From Alcanivorax sp. DSM 26293 (GTDB lineage Bacteria > Pseudomonadota > Gammaproteobacteria > Pseudomonadales > Alcanivoracaceae), in the NCBI RefSeq assembly GCF_900107995.1, contig NZ_FNUM01000001.1, positions 383,695 through 447,694 of the forward strand: 64,000 nt of DNA. Reading direction: 5' to 3'. Of the stretch, positions 1 through 9,068 are shown in pieces. Made by a program: the position numbers and the translations under genes. The notes below the pieces were generated by a model that was given only the letters and a program-made list of their open reading frames with translations, did not search any database and was not told where the DNA came from. Every line of letters starts with the position of its first letter. Within the stretch, counting starts at the first letter, position 1.

Positions 1-493
1 GGCCCCCATCCAGCATCCAGCGACCCTGCATTTTTACCGGAGAGAACAACCCCGGCAGTGCACAGGATGCCCGGGCGGCATCCAGCATGGTGCCTTTGGT
101 GATCCAGATTTCCCGGCCACTCTTCATGTCCGTGGCCACAGTCACCAGCTTTTTCTCCAGGGTTTCAATATCCGGGTTGTCATGATGCTCACGAAAGAAA
201 TTAAACAATTTCTCCCCCTTCACCATGCCCCCAGACAGACTGATATCCAGCAGCCCGAACACATCCTTGACGGTGAGCGACTGCACCCAGTCAGCGAATT
301 CATTCAGCGTGTTGGTAACGTAGGCACCCCCCACCAGCGCACCAATGGAGGTCCCTGCCACCACCTGGGGCTGTACGCCGATTTCCTCCAATCCCTGGAT
401 CACACCGATGTGGGCCCAGCCCCGGGCAGAACCACTGCCCAGCGCCAAACCGACCACCGGCTTGTGAGGCGCCTGATCATGAATATTCGTCAT
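1..493 (-). CDS. Patatin-like phospholipase, RssA family (3' end cut by window edge)
   Basis: A serine lipase of the bacterial patatin family, expected to hydrolyse acyl esters of lipids in the cytoplasm or at the membrane. The visible 164 residues carry the oxyanion-hole motif GSGSARG near residue 19, the nucleophile elbow GTSIG near residue 48, and the DGG catalytic aspartate motif in the last visible codons. So both catalytic residues of the Ser-Asp dyad are present and the C-terminus lies outside the window. The ATG at 491-493 has an AAGGAG site 7 bases upstream and overlaps the DUF1289 stop by 4 bases, which suggests translational coupling. It is the last gene of the Nudix - carbonic anhydrase - DUF1289 - patatin operon. 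The family is clear; the substrate is unknown. Confidence 0.9.
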   Translation of the reverse strand, partial: MTNIHDQAPHKPVVGLALGSGSARGWAHIGVIQGLEEIGVQPQVVAGTSIGALVGGAYVTNTLNEFADWVQSLTVKDVFGLLDISLSGGMVKGEKLFNFFREHHDNPDIETLEKKLVTVATDMKSGREIWITKGTMLDAARASCALPGLFSPVKMQGRWMLDGG

Positions 494-696
494 GATGAAC
501 TCTTCTCCTTGCGAACCACACAGGGCGCCGGCTCGCCGTTCATGCGTTGCTCGATACGACGAAACACTTCCCGCTTTTCTTCATCGGAAAGCAGCCCCCA
601 GATGGAAATCTCTCCACCACTGCGGAAACAGCCCACGCAGATATCATTTTCATCCAGCGCGCAGATAGAAACGCAGGGGGATATCAACTGGCTCAT
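490..696 (-). CDS. DUF1289 family small cysteine-rich protein
   Basis: A 68-residue protein of the DUF1289 (YbaB/YdhL-type Fe-S-like) family. The N-terminus shows the family pattern SPCVSIC followed by DICVGCFRS, giving four closely spaced cysteines (8, 12, 20, 23) that look like a metal or Fe-S site, then WGLLSDEEKREV. I chose the ATG at 694-696 because the protein then begins at the conserved part, and it overlaps the carbonic anhydrase stop by 4 bases; its own stop overlaps the patatin start. No biochemical function is established for the family. Coupling in the operon is visible; any functional link to its neighbours is inference. Confidence 0.85.
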   Translation of the reverse strand: MSQLISPCVSICALDENDICVGCFRSGGEISIWGLLSDEEKREVFRRIEQRMNGEPAPCVVRKEKSSS

Positions 697-1229
697 GACG
701 AAAACCGTTCGTCCACTTCCAGGTGCTCGCTGAATTCCTTGGCATGGGCCACATAATGCATGCTGCTCATGGTCAGCATGGCCTTGTGGCCGTCGGTGAT
801 TTCCTTGACCACCTTGGCCGGGGAACCCATCACCAGGGAATTGTCGGGAATCTTCATCCCTTCCGGCACCAGGGAGTTGGCACCTATGATGCAATTCTTG
901 CCCACCACCGCCTTGTTCAGAACCACCGCATTGATACCAATCAGGCTGTTGTCGCCAATGGTGCAGCCGTGCAGCATCACCTTATGCCCCACCGTCACAT
1001 CACGGCCAATTTTCATGGGCACGCCGGGGTCCACATGCAGTACCGCACCGTCCTGGATATTGGTGTTTTCGCCAATCTCGATCACATCATTATCAGCGCG
1101 CAATACCGCGTTGAACCAGATGCTGGTGTTGGCTTCCATGATTACCGAACCGATTACGGTAGCGTTGTCCGCGATCCAGTGGCCGGCGCCCCGTTGTTCC
1201 AGTTGCCGGCTGCCAATTTTATAAATCAT
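693..1229 (-). CDS. Gamma carbonic anhydrase-like hexapeptide-repeat protein (YrdA/PaaY type)
   Basis: A 178-residue left-handed beta-helix protein of the gamma carbonic anhydrase family, normally a trimer that binds a metal between subunits and hydrates CO2 or acts on thioesters. Hexapeptide repeats run from about residue 18 to 135 (for example IGDNSLIGINAVV). His65, His82 and His87 match the three metal ligands of the family. The length is typical for YrdA. The gene lies 18 bases downstream of the Nudix gene and overlaps DUF1289 by 4 bases. PaaY-like thioesterase activity is an alternative to carbonic anhydrase activity and cannot be distinguished here. Confidence 0.9.
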   Translation of the reverse strand: MIYKIGSRQLEQRGAGHWIADNATVIGSVIMEANTSIWFNAVLRADNDVIEIGENTNIQDGAVLHVDPGVPMKIGRDVTVGHKVMLHGCTIGDNSLIGINAVVLNKAVVGKNCIIGANSLVPEGMKIPDNSLVMGSPAKVVKEITDGHKAMLTMSSMHYVAHAKEFSEHLEVDERFSS

Positions 1230-1247
1230 CAGTGCTTTCCTTCGTTG

Positions 1248-1961
1248 TCAGTCCGTCACTTCAAACGCAATGTTCGCATCATAAACGTGGTTGATCAGGT
1301 CCAGAATCATGAAGGCGGTGAGCCCCCAGATGCGCTTGTCTTCGTAGTAATAACTGGGAATGCGGAAACGACGGCCAAAAAAATCGATGGGGCTGGACAG
1401 CTCCGGCACTTCATCCAGAAAGAACCGCAGCGGCACCTGAAAGATGGTCTCGATTTCACCGGGCTCCGCCACCAGCGGTGCCTCCGGCCGGACGATACCC
1501 ACAAAGGGCGTGACCTTCATCCCATAGCGGGACGCCAGCGGTGACAGCTGCGCCAGCACCTCCACATAGCCAGGGTCCAGACCCACTTCTTCCTGACTTT
1601 CCCGCAGGGCGGTCATCAGCAGGCTCTTGTCACCCGGGTCCCGCTTGCCCCCCGGAAACGCCACCTCGCCGGCATGGGTTGGCATGGTACTGGAACGCAC
1701 GGTCAGGATCAGGCGCGGTTCCGGGTCATCAATCAGCGGCATCAGCACCGCTGCCTCCGGCAGTGCCAGCGGCAGCTCCGTGCGTTTGTAGTCCGGCAAT
1801 CGCTGCCTGAGCTGATCGAGCACAACCTTCTCCTGTAATGCATGCAACGGTGCATCCAATTCAAACGGTAGTTTGAACAGGCGGGCCGCCGGCGGCAAGT
1901 CCGCGATCACAGTAACATCGTCACCGTGCCGATGGGGCCGCCGGAGATTCTCCTGTATCAT
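1248..1961 (-). CDS. Nudix CoA pyrophosphatase (NudL/YeaB-like)
   Basis: A 237-residue Nudix hydrolase of the CoA/acyl-CoA pyrophosphatase branch, which splits CoA to 3',5'-ADP and phosphopantetheine. The Nudix box is at about residues 104-128 ([10 protein letters not shown] then [12 protein letters not shown]), with Asp in the first acidic position as is usual in this branch. The ATG at 1959-1961 leaves 33 bases to the divergent Nudix gene, so both promoters must overlap or lie inside the genes. An open frame extends further upstream but has no family similarity. It starts the four-gene operon with carbonic anhydrase, DUF1289 and patatin. Confidence 0.88.
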   Translation of the reverse strand: MIQENLRRPHRHGDDVTVIADLPPAARLFKLPFELDAPLHALQEKVVLDQLRQRLPDYKRTELPLALPEAAVLMPLIDDPEPRLILTVRSSTMPTHAGEVAFPGGKRDPGDKSLLMTALRESQEEVGLDPGYVEVLAQLSPLASRYGMKVTPFVGIVRPEAPLVAEPGEIETIFQVPLRFFLDEVPELSSPIDFFGRRFRIPSYYYEDKRIWGLTAFMILDLINHVYDANIAFEVTD

Positions 1962-1994
1962 CAGGTTTTTGCCGCGTCCGGAGCGAGAGGTTTC

Positions 1995-2558
1995 ATGAAA
2001 TTCTGCAGTCACTGCGGTAGCGACCAGATCGGTTTCAGCATTCCGGAGGGGGACAACCGGCCCCGTTACTGGTGCCCCGATTGCCAGACCATCCATTACC
2101 AGAACCCCAAGATCGTGGTCGGCGCAGTGCCTATCTGGGACGGCAAGGTGCTGCTCTGCAAGCGCTCCATCGAACCGCGCAAGGGCTACTGGACCCTGCC
2201 CGCCGGCTATATGGAAAACGGGGAAACCTTGCAGGAAGGCGCCGCCCGGGAAACCTGGGAGGAAGCCTGCGCCACGGTGGCCATCGGCGATTTGTATACC
2301 GTCTTCAACCTGCCCCATATCAACCAGGTCTATGTGTTCTTCCTGGGCAAACTGGAGGACGGCAAGTACGACGTGGGCGAGGAAAGCAGCGATGCCGGTC
2401 TGTTCGCCCTGGATGACATTCCCTGGGGTGAGCTGGCCTTCCCGGTGGTGGGACGCACCCTCAAGTTCTATATCGATGATCTCAAGCGTGACGAGTACCC
2501 GGTACGCATTCAGGAAGTGCCGCCCATCGGCAAGAAACACCTGACTAAAGATGCATAA
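1995..2558 (+). CDS. Nudix hydrolase with N-terminal zinc ribbon
   Basis: A 187-residue Nudix hydrolase preceded by a four-cysteine zinc ribbon (C4, C7, C27, C30). The Nudix box spans about residues 71-92 ([20 protein letters not shown]), with the REUXEE metal-binding core at residues 85-90. The architecture matches the family annotated as ADP-ribose or NADH pyrophosphatase-like. The ATG at 1995 starts the protein three residues before the first zinc cysteine, which supports it over an upstream in-frame start at 1926. It is transcribed divergently from the CoA-type Nudix gene. Substrate cannot be told from sequence. Confidence 0.9.
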   Translation: MKFCSHCGSDQIGFSIPEGDNRPRYWCPDCQTIHYQNPKIVVGAVPIWDGKVLLCKRSIEPRKGYWTLPAGYMENGETLQEGAARETWEEACATVAIGDLYTVFNLPHINQVYVFFLGKLEDGKYDVGEESSDAGLFALDDIPWGELAFPVVGRTLKFYIDDLKRDEYPVRIQEVPPIGKKHLTKDA

Positions 2559-2562
2559 TGCT

Positions 2563-2673
2563 TCTGTAGGAGCCGCGAGAAACAAGGCTGAATGTCGTGT
2601 CTGAACATTCCTGATCACCCACGGGGCGGTTTCCTCGCTACGCTCGGTTCGCCATGCAAGCATAGCTCCTACG
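2563..2673. repeat. Extragenic repeat bounded by GTAGGAGC / GCTCCTAC
   Basis: The stretch between the Nudix gene and the convergent NIF3-like gene starts with GTAGGAGC (2566-2573) and ends with its exact inverse GCTCCTAC (2665-2672). The inside is GC-rich with cgcgagaa and ttcctcgct segments that also pair. This looks like a REP-type extragenic palindrome that could form a long hairpin at the ends of two converging transcripts. Confidence 0.55.
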
Positions 2674-2699
2674 GGTACCTTCGAGGCTCCCTCGCCAGG

Positions 2700-3032
2700 T
2701 CAACCGGGTAACGGCTCCAGCCGCCACAGGTCAATGGCGGGCTCTTCGTAGGGGTGGGCCAGGCGCAGGGCGCTGATTACGGTTTGCACCCGCGACGCCG
2801 GGCAGCTTGTCTCCACCCGGTACTCTTCCACCACTTCCACGTCGCCCCCGGTCTCACCGATATAGGGATTGCTGCCTTCCAGGGGGCGGAACTGGCCCTG
2901 CCCCAGGGTCTGGAAGCAGCAGGCATCATAATCGCCCATGTGCCCGGCGCCGGCTTCGAAAATGGCGTTCTTCACCTGCTCCACATGACTGGTGGGCACG
3001 TAAAAGCACAGTTTGTAATACAGCTCGTCCAT
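2700..3032 (-). CDS. NIF3-like / YqfO C-terminal-domain protein
   Basis: A 110-residue protein matching the stand-alone form of the ferredoxin-like (CutA1-like) domain found inserted in NIF3/YqfO proteins. The conserved features are an N-terminal YKLCFYVP strand, the GAGHMGDYDAC segment around residues 28-38, and the C-terminal AHPYEEPAIDL motif. The ATG at 3030-3032 starts at the conserved domain; an open frame continues upstream without similarity. The protein converges with the Nudix gene across the extragenic repeat. Stand-alone versions are widespread in proteobacteria and have no firm function. Confidence 0.85.
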   Translation of the reverse strand: MDELYYKLCFYVPTSHVEQVKNAIFEAGAGHMGDYDACCFQTLGQGQFRPLEGSNPYIGETGGDVEVVEEYRVETSCPASRVQTVISALRLAHPYEEPAIDLWRLEPLPG

Positions 3033-3112
3033 GGGGCTGGCCTCCTTGTCATTGTCGCTCGCAGCTCGGAAAAACGGATTGTTGCCACAGAGGGCACAGG
3101 GTTCAGTTGCAG

Positions 3113-3270
3113 GGTGAAAGTTAAAAGTTGCAACGCGCGACCAGAGGCAAGCCAAACGGAAAGCGACTTTCTCCGCGTTGCCCGGGTTGAGCCAGAATCC
3201 CGGGTAAGGGATGTGCTTATTGCCAGCGGCCTCGCCCGCGCTTGGTAACTTTCAACTTTTAACTTTCACC
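3113..3270. repeat. Inverted repeat of 18 bases around a gene-free spacer
   Basis: GGTGAAAGTTAAAAGTTG at 3113-3130 is repeated as its exact inverse at 3253-3270. The right arm runs over the stop codon of the thioesterase gene. The 122-base loop has no gene-like features. The AT-rich arms resemble those flanking the purL terminator at 4641-4822, so this may be one member of a dispersed repeat family. Confidence 0.6.
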
Positions 3271-3957
3271 GTGTAACTCGGCAAACTCCGGCTTGAGAGC
3301 GTAATCGCCGTGGGCAGAAATCCAGATGCCTTCGGCGGCGACGGTCTGCTGGCCATTGACCCAGACACTGCCTTCACAGCGTAGCTTGCGCCGTTCCAGG
3401 GTGACCAGCCTGGCCTCGAAGTCCACCGGCGTATTGATGGGGGTGCCGGCAAGATAACGAATATTGAGCGTACCGGTCATACCGATCTGTTTCACGAAAT
3501 CCTGGCTTTTCGCCATCAGCATATCCAGCGCCAGGGACAGGACACCACCGTGTACCCGCCCCGGTGGGCCCTGGAAAGCCAGCCCGAACGTGGCCCGGCC
3601 CCGGACCCGGTCCCCGTCCAGCCACAACTCCAGCGGTGGTGACATGGGGGAGGCCTTGCCGGTGAGGATCTCGAAATCCACCAGATCGGTCACATCATCC
3701 GCGGAGCCTTCTCCCGCCAACAGCCGCTGGAGAATGCCGTTATAGTCCCGCTGGCCATACTGGGCCAGGTCCGTACGCAGCTGACGGATGTGTTCGATGT
3801 ACTCGTGCAGCTTGTCGTCCGGGGCATCCAGGCGCAGCACCTGCTCGGTCAGCCCGACCAGCTCCTGGCCCAGCTCCCGGTGTAGTAGAGCCCGAGTCGA
3901 AGGCGCCGGGGTTTCCGCCACGAGAATGTCGCGGAAGTGATAGCGTTGCTGGCTCAT
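3259..3957 (-). CDS. Hotdog-fold thioesterase (PaaI-like), second of a tandem pair
   Basis: A 232-residue protein whose C-terminal half is a hotdog domain with the PaaI signature PGRVHGGVLSLALDMLM, normally the acyl-CoA binding and catalytic helix, then TGTLNIRYLAGTPI. The N-terminal 80 residues are helical with no recognised domain. It is clearly a paralogue of the gene at 3960-4625: both share PGRVHGGV and TGTLNIRYLA in register. The ATG at 3955-3957 sits next to the upstream stop, so the pair is probably coupled. A GTG two codons earlier is an alternative start. Acyl-CoA hydrolysis is the family role; the substrate is unknown. Confidence 0.85.
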   Translation of the reverse strand: MSQQRYHFRDILVAETPAPSTRALLHRELGQELVGLTEQVLRLDAPDDKLHEYIEHIRQLRTDLAQYGQRDYNGILQRLLAGEGSADDVTDLVDFEILTGKASPMSPPLELWLDGDRVRGRATFGLAFQGPPGRVHGGVLSLALDMLMAKSQDFVKQIGMTGTLNIRYLAGTPINTPVDFEARLVTLERRKLRCEGSVWVNGQQTVAAEGIWISAHGDYALKPEFAELHGES

Positions 3958-3959
3958 GG

Positions 3960-4625
3960 TCACCCCAGACTCTTCGGTGTGAGCCAGATGCCTTCCGCGC
4001 TGACCGTCTGGGTGTCACCGTGCCAGATGCCCCCTTCCACAAAGATCTTTCGCCCTTCCTGGCCAGTGATCCGGGCCCGGCAATGGATGCTGTCTTCGAT
4101 GGGAGTGGCTGCCAGATAACGAATATTCAGGGTACCGGTGACGCCCAACCGGAAGGCCGCATGCAAGGCGCGGGACAGGGCCGCGTCCAGCAGCCAGGCA
4201 ATCACACCACCATGCACCCGCCCCGGCGGACCCTGGTATTGCAGGCCCAGGCGCAGGGCGCCTTCGATACCGTTCTGGTCTTCCTGCAACCATTCCACCT
4301 GTGGGGCAATGGGGTTGGAAGGCCCACCCACCGGATCGTAATCCATCATGTGGAAGATATCCTCGGTGGTGGCCGAGCCGGTGAACAGCTTGCGGTTGGC
4401 GGCCCGGGTGTCGCGTCGCGCCGGTTCCCCCACTGTTGCCACCAGCGCTTCCAGCTGATCCGCCCAGCCACTGAGCGTGTCGATATCCCCCTCCGCCCGG
4501 ATCAGCCGCTCCGCCAGGGTCTGCATGGCCGCACTGATACGCCGGCGCTCAATAAAATCCGCCGGCACAGGCTCGTTGTTGTAGGCCTTTTGCAATTCGA
4601 AAGGCCCGAAGGTTTTTTCAGACAC
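3960..4625 (-). CDS. Hotdog-fold thioesterase (PaaI-like), first of a tandem pair
   Basis: A 221-residue paralogue of the adjacent downstream gene, with an N-terminal helical segment and a C-terminal hotdog domain carrying PGRVHGGVIAWLLDAAL and TGTLNIRYLAATPI. The start is GTG at 4623-4625; no ATG lies upstream in frame before the spacer, and the ribosome site is weak (CAGGTG), so the start is less certain than the frame. It lies downstream of the purL terminator and is probably transcribed from its own promoter in the repeat-rich spacer. Lineage-specific duplication is inferred from the tandem arrangement. Confidence 0.85.
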   Translation of the reverse strand: MSEKTFGPFELQKAYNNEPVPADFIERRRISAAMQTLAERLIRAEGDIDTLSGWADQLEALVATVGEPARRDTRAANRKLFTGSATTEDIFHMMDYDPVGGPSNPIAPQVEWLQEDQNGIEGALRLGLQYQGPPGRVHGGVIAWLLDAALSRALHAAFRLGVTGTLNIRYLAATPIEDSIHCRARITGQEGRKIFVEGGIWHGDTQTVSAEGIWLTPKSLG

Positions 4626-4640
4626 AGGACACCTGAGAGT

Positions 4641-4822
4641 AGTGAATAGTTAACAGTGAACAGTTAAAAGCGAAATCAAAACAAGCGTTTGATTCTGAGG
4701 GTAGCAACTCTTCATCTCAAGCTCATAAAAGGACATAAAAAAGGCGGAAACAGCCAAGCCATTCCCGCCTTTCTCTTCAGCTTTAGATCCCAGCTGTTAA
4801 CTGTTCACTATTAACTGTTCAC
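4641..4822. repeat. Inverted tandem AT-rich repeats flanking the purL terminator
   Basis: Two copies of a unit close to AGTGAACAGTTAA lie in tandem at 4641-4670, and two inverted copies lie at 4793-4822. The purL terminator sits between the arms. The structure would fold into a long imperfect hairpin. The same style of tandem plus inverted short units appears at 10,476-10,556 and 22,567-22,643. Confidence 0.6.
4737..4773 (-). terminator. Rho-independent terminator of purL
   Basis: AAGGCGG at 4741-4747 pairs with CCGCCTT at 4765-4771, and on the minus strand the stem is followed by a run of Ts. It lies 56 bases after the purL stop. Confidence 0.8.
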
Positions 4823-4828
4823 TGCCTT

Positions 4829-7800
4829 TTAACCGACCCACTTCCGCGCATTGGCAAACATCCGCAGCCAGGGGCCGTTCTCGTGACCCCGCCAGTCGTC
4901 CGGGATCCAGCTGTTCTGCAGGACACGGAACACCCGCTCCGGGTGCGGCATCATGATGGTGACGCGGCCGTCGCTGGTGGTGAAACCGGTAACGCCCTGG
5001 GGTGAGCCGTTGGGGTTTGCCGGGTACTGTTCCGCCGGGTTGCCCTGACCATTCACATAACGCAGGGCCACCAGACGCTGCTCGATATTGCGATTGAGCG
5101 CATCATCACCCAACTCCACCCGGCCTTCGCCATGGGCCACGGCAATGGGGATACGGGTACCGGCCATGTCCTTGAGCAGGATGGACGGGGAATCCTGGAT
5201 TTCCACCAGGGAAGTCCGTGCCTCGAACTGCTCGGACAGGTTGCGCACAAAGCGCGGCCAGTGTTCGGCACCGGGAATCAGGTCCTTCAGGTGGGACAGC
5301 ATCTGACAGCCGTTACACACACCCAGCGCAAAGGTGTCTTCGCGGAAGAAGAACCGATTGAAGGCTTCGCGCAGCTCCGGGTTATAGAGCACGGTCTTGG
5401 CCCAGCCACCGCCAGCACCCAGCACATCCCCGTAGGAGAAACCGCCACAGGCCACCAGTCCCTTGAAGTCATCCAGCTGCACTCGCCCTGCCAGCAGGTC
5501 GCTCATGTGCACGTCGATGGCAGAGAAGCCGACCCGGTCGAAAGCGGCCGCCATTTCGGTCTGACCGTTGACGCCCTGCTCGCGCAGGATCGCCATCTTC
5601 GGTTTTGCGCCAGTGTTGATGAAAGGCGCCGCCGGGTTCTCGGTCATGTCAAAGGTCAGGCGTACATTCAGGCCCGGATTGTTGTTGTCCGGGATGGCCT
5701 CGAATTCCTGACGGGCGCAATCCGGGTTATCGCGCAGGGACTGGATCTGGTAGCTGGTTTCCGCCCAGGTGCGATGCAGCTCCCGGCGCGGGGTTTCCAG
5801 CAGGATACCGCCGCCCAGACGCAGGCGAATCACATCATCACCGTCAGGATGACCCAGTACATGCACACACTGGCTCAGGCCGGCTTCTGCATAGCGTGCC
5901 AGGATTTCCTGACGATGGGCCGGGCTGATCTGCAGTACCGCACCCAGCTCCTCGGCAAACAAGGCGGCCACCGCTTCCGGGTTATCACCGGCAATATGAT
6001 CCAGACTGATATCCAGGCCGGTGCGACCGGCAAAGGCCATTTCCACCAGGGTGGTAAACAGACCGCCGTCGGAACGGTCGTGATAGGCCAGCAGCTTGCG
6101 CTCGGCCAGCAGTTGCTGGGTCACCTCGAAGAAGGCGATCAGATCCTTGGCATCGTCCAGGTCCGGCGGCACATCGCCCACCTTGCCGAATACCTGAGCC
6201 AGGGCGGAGCCTGCCAGGCGGTTCTGGCCGCGGCCCAGGTCCACCAGCAGCAGTTCGCTGTCCACACCGGTTTTCAGTTCCGGGGTCACGGTCAGATCAA
6301 TGTCGGTAACCCCGGAAAACGCGGAGATCACCAAGGAAAGCGGCGCGGTGACACTCTTGTCGATACCCTTGTCGTTCCACACGGTGCGCATGGACAGGGA
6401 GTCCTTGCCTACCGGAATGGCAATACCCAGCTGCGGACACAATTCCATGCCCACGGTTTTCACGGTATCGAACAAGGCCTGGTCCTCGCCCGGGTGACCG
6501 GCAGCGGCCATCCAGTTGGCTGACAGGCGAATCTGGCCCAGATCACCGATATGGGCGCTGGCGATGTTGGTGATGGATTCCGCCACGGCCATGCGACCGG
6601 AGGCCGCTGCGTCCACCAGGGCCACCGGGGTTCGCTCGCCCATGGCCATGGCTTCACCGGTGCGTTGATTGAAACCCGTGGCGGTCACCGCGCAATCGGC
6701 CACCGGCACCTGCCAGGGGCCCACCATCTGATCACGATGGACCAGACCGGTGATGGAGCGATCACCGATGGTAATCAGGAAACTTTTCGACGCCACCGTG
6801 GGCAGGCGCAGCACGCGCTCGCTGGCCTCTTTCAGATCGATGCCCTTGGTGGTGAAGGTCTGGCGCAGGAAGTCTTCCCGGTCAAAGCTACGCTGCATTT
6901 TCGGCGGCTTGCCGAACAGCAGGTCCATGGGCAGATCCACCGGCGCCTTGCCGAAGTGTTCATCACTGACCGTCAGATGCTCTTCGCTGGTGGCTTCACC
7001 GAGGACTGCGTAAGGGGTGCGCTCGCGCTGGCAGATAGCATCAAAACGCTCGATGTCCTCCGGCATTACTGCCAGCACATAGCGCTCCTGGGCTTCGTTA
7101 CACCAGATCTCCACCGGGCTCATGCCGGGCTCAGAGCTGGGGATTTCACGCAGCTCCAGTCTGGCGCCCATATCGTGGTCGTGGACCAGCTCCGGCAGGG
7201 CGTTGGACAGACCGCCAGCGCCCACATCGTGGATGGAGACGATGGGATTGTTATCGCCCTCTGCCCAGCAGCGGTCGATCACTTCCTGTACCCGACGCTC
7301 GATTTCCGGGTTGTCCCGCTGCACGGAAGCAAAATCCAGGGTTTCGTCGGACTCACCAGAAGCCATGGAACTGGCCGCACCACCACCCAGGCCGATCAGC
7401 ATAGCCGGGCCTCCCAGCACGATGATCTTGGCGCCGGCGGGAATCGGGTTCTTTTCCACATGGCCGTCGCGGATGTTGCCCAGGCCACCGGCGATCATGA
7501 TCGGCTTGTGGTAGCCGCGCACTTCATCACCGTTCACGCCCGGGGCCTGGATTTCCAGGGTGCGGAAGTAGCCACACAGGTTGGGGCGACCGAATTCGTT
7601 GTTGAAGGCCGCCGCACCGATGGGGCCTTCAATCATGATGTCCAGTGCCGAGGCAATACGGCCGGGCTTGCCATAAGGCGTTTCCCAGGGCTGCTCGAAA
7701 CCGGGAATATTCAGGTTGGAAACGGAGAAACCGTTCAGGCCCGCCTTGGGTTTGGAGCCACGGCCGGTGGCACCCTCATCACGGATCTCACCGCCGGAGC

Positions 7801-8704
7801 CGGTGGCCGCGCCCGGATGGGGCGCAATGGCGGTGGGATGGTTGTGGGTTTCCACCTTCATCAGCAGGTGTACCGGCTCGTTGACGAACTGGTACTCGGC
7901 ACTGCCCGGTGCCGGGAAGAAGCGATCGGCCACCGGACCGGCAACCACCGAGGCATTGTCCTTGTAGGCACTCAGCACCCCTTCCGGGGCATGGTTGTAG
8001 GTATTGCGGATCATGCCGAACAGGCTCAGATCCTGTTCCTCACCATCGATGGTCCAGTCCGCATTGAAAATCTTGTGGCGGCAATGCTCGGAGTTGGCCT
8101 GGGCGAACATCATCAGTTCTGCATCGGAGGGATTACGGCCCAGCGCCGTGAAACGCTCCACCAGGTAGTCGATTTCATCCTCGGCCAGCGCCAGGCCCAG
8201 CTCGCGGTTGGCGGTTTCCAGGGCGTCGCGCCCGCCGCCGATCACATCCACCGTGGTCAGTTCGCGGGGGGTGTGATGGGAGAACAGGGCTTCAGCGTCT
8301 TCCAGTTCCGCCAGCACCACTTCCACCATGCGGTCATGCAGGGCCGGCGCCAGGACAGACCGGTCACCCTCGCCAGCCAGCCGGTATTCGATGCCCCGCT
8401 CCACCCGCTCTACCTGAGTCAGGCCGGCGTTGTGACAGATATCCGTGGCCTTGGATGACCAGGGCGAAATGGTGCCCGGGCGCGGCACCACTACAAAACG
8501 CTGCCCCTCCACATCATCCTCTTCCAGGCTGGGGCCGTACTGCAACAGCCCTTCCAGCACCTGTTGCTGCTCATTACTGAGGGGCGACTTGAGCGCCACG
8601 AAATGCACGTAACGGGCAGAGATCGCAGAAATGCCCGTCAGGGACTCCAGCAGTTTTTCCTTACGAAATGCGGACAGGGCCGGGCTTCCGGAGAGGATCA
8701 GCAT
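4829..8704 (-). CDS. purL: Phosphoribosylformylglycinamidine synthase
   Basis: The large single-chain PurL (1,291 residues, as in E. coli) that converts FGAR, glutamine and ATP to FGAM in purine synthesis. The N-terminal PurS-like and linker regions are followed by the two AIR-synthase-like ATP-binding halves ([20 protein letters not shown] in the first). The C-terminal class I glutamine amidotransferase has the nucleophile motif GVCNGCQM and the PHPERV His-Glu pair. The ATG at 8702-8704 gives the usual [11 protein letters not shown] start; the open frame continues 33 codons upstream without similarity. It is transcribed divergently from mltF across 364 bases and ends at a clear terminator. 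Confidence 0.98.
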   Translation of the reverse strand: MLILSGSPALSAFRKEKLLESLTGISAISARYVHFVALKSPLSNEQQQVLEGLLQYGPSLEEDDVEGQRFVVVPRPGTISPWSSKATDICHNAGLTQVERVERGIEYRLAGEGDRSVLAPALHDRMVEVVLAELEDAEALFSHHTPRELTTVDVIGGGRDALETANRELGLALAEDEIDYLVERFTALGRNPSDAELMMFAQANSEHCRHKIFNADWTIDGEEQDLSLFGMIRNTYNHAPEGVLSAYKDNASVVAGPVADRFFPAPGSAEYQFVNEPVHLLMKVETHNHPTAIAPHPGAATGSGGEIRDEGATGRGSKPKAGLNGFSVSNLNIPGFEQPWETPYGKPGRIASALDIMIEGPIGAAAFNNEFGRPNLCGYFRTLEIQAPGVNGDEVRGYHKPIMIAGGLGNIRDGHVEKNPIPAGAKIIVLGGPAMLIGLGGGAASSMASGESDETLDFASVQRDNPEIERRVQEVIDRCWAEGDNNPIVSIHDVGAGGLSNALPELVHDHDMGARLELREIPSSEPGMSPVEIWCNEAQERYVLAVMPEDIERFDAICQRERTPYAVLGEATSEEHLTVSDEHFGKAPVDLPMDLLFGKPPKMQRSFDREDFLRQTFTTKGIDLKEASERVLRLPTVASKSFLITIGDRSITGLVHRDQMVGPWQVPVADCAVTATGFNQRTGEAMAMGERTPVALVDAAASGRMAVAESITNIASAHIGDLGQIRLSANWMAAAGHPGEDQALFDTVKTVGMELCPQLGIAIPVGKDSLSMRTVWNDKGIDKSVTAPLSLVISAFSGVTDIDLTVTPELKTGVDSELLLVDLGRGQNRLAGSALAQVFGKVGDVPPDLDDAKDLIAFFEVTQQLLAERKLLAYHDRSDGGLFTTLVEMAFAGRTGLDISLDHIAGDNPEAVAALFAEELGAVLQISPAHRQEILARYAEAGLSQCVHVLGHPDGDDVIRLRLGGGILLETPRRELHRTWAETSYQIQSLRDNPDCARQEFEAIPDNNNPGLNVRLTFDMTENPAAPFINTGAKPKMAILREQGVNGQTEMAAAFDRVGFSAIDVHMSDLLAGRVQLDDFKGLVACGGFSYGDVLGAGGGWAKTVLYNPELREAFNRFFFREDTFALGVCNGCQMLSHLKDLIPGAEHWPRFVRNLSEQFEARTSLVEIQDSPSILLKDMAGTRIPIAVAHGEGRVELGDDALNRNIEQRLVALRYVNGQGNPAEQYPANPNGSPQGVTGFTTSDGRVTIMMPHPERVFRVLQNSWIPDDWRGHENGPWLRMFANARKWVG

Positions 8705-9068
8705 AGTGCGCCTTATATGATTACCAGTGGGGGTGGAGAGTAGGGCCGCAATGATACGGGATTTGACCGCCGCTCGCAGCCTCCGCACACCGCCAATTTC
8801 CATCCAGTGCAGCCTTGTCTTACCGCGAGGAAAAATCGCCTACGACACCTGCCTTATACGCAATTTAATGCTCTCTTCCGGACTTGTCGCATTTGTGCAT
8901 AAAACGCTCAATTGTTCGACAAAGCGTTACATAACAGCCATTTGCCACTGATAGAGTTGCGCCACTTTGACGTGATATAGATCACAGGCAGGGGATCAAA
9001 CAATCCCCAACCGGTCGGCGGTAAGCAGTATCGACCTGTCTGGACAACCTGACAGAGGTACACCAAGG
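8705..9068. other. Divergent promoter region of purL and mltF
   Basis: A 364-base gene-free stretch between divergent purL and mltF. It holds a CRP-like palindrome at 8970-8987 nearer mltF. I see no purine-regulator site that I can support, and no structured RNA. A short AT-rich part at 8860-8950 is the likely promoter area for purL. Confidence 0.5.
8970..8987. promoter_or_regulatory. CRP/Vfr-like binding site upstream of mltF
   Basis: The sequence ACGTGATATAGATCACAG fits the CRP consensus TGTGA-N6-TCACA at nine of ten half-site bases (CGTGA instead of TGTGA). It lies about 85 bases upstream of the mltF start. It is a single match with no expression data behind it. Confidence 0.4.

Noticed and set aside
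5132-8458. Long open frames on the plus strand opposite purL
   Set aside because: They follow from high GC in the third codon position of purL and have no ribosome sites, similarity or plausible composition.
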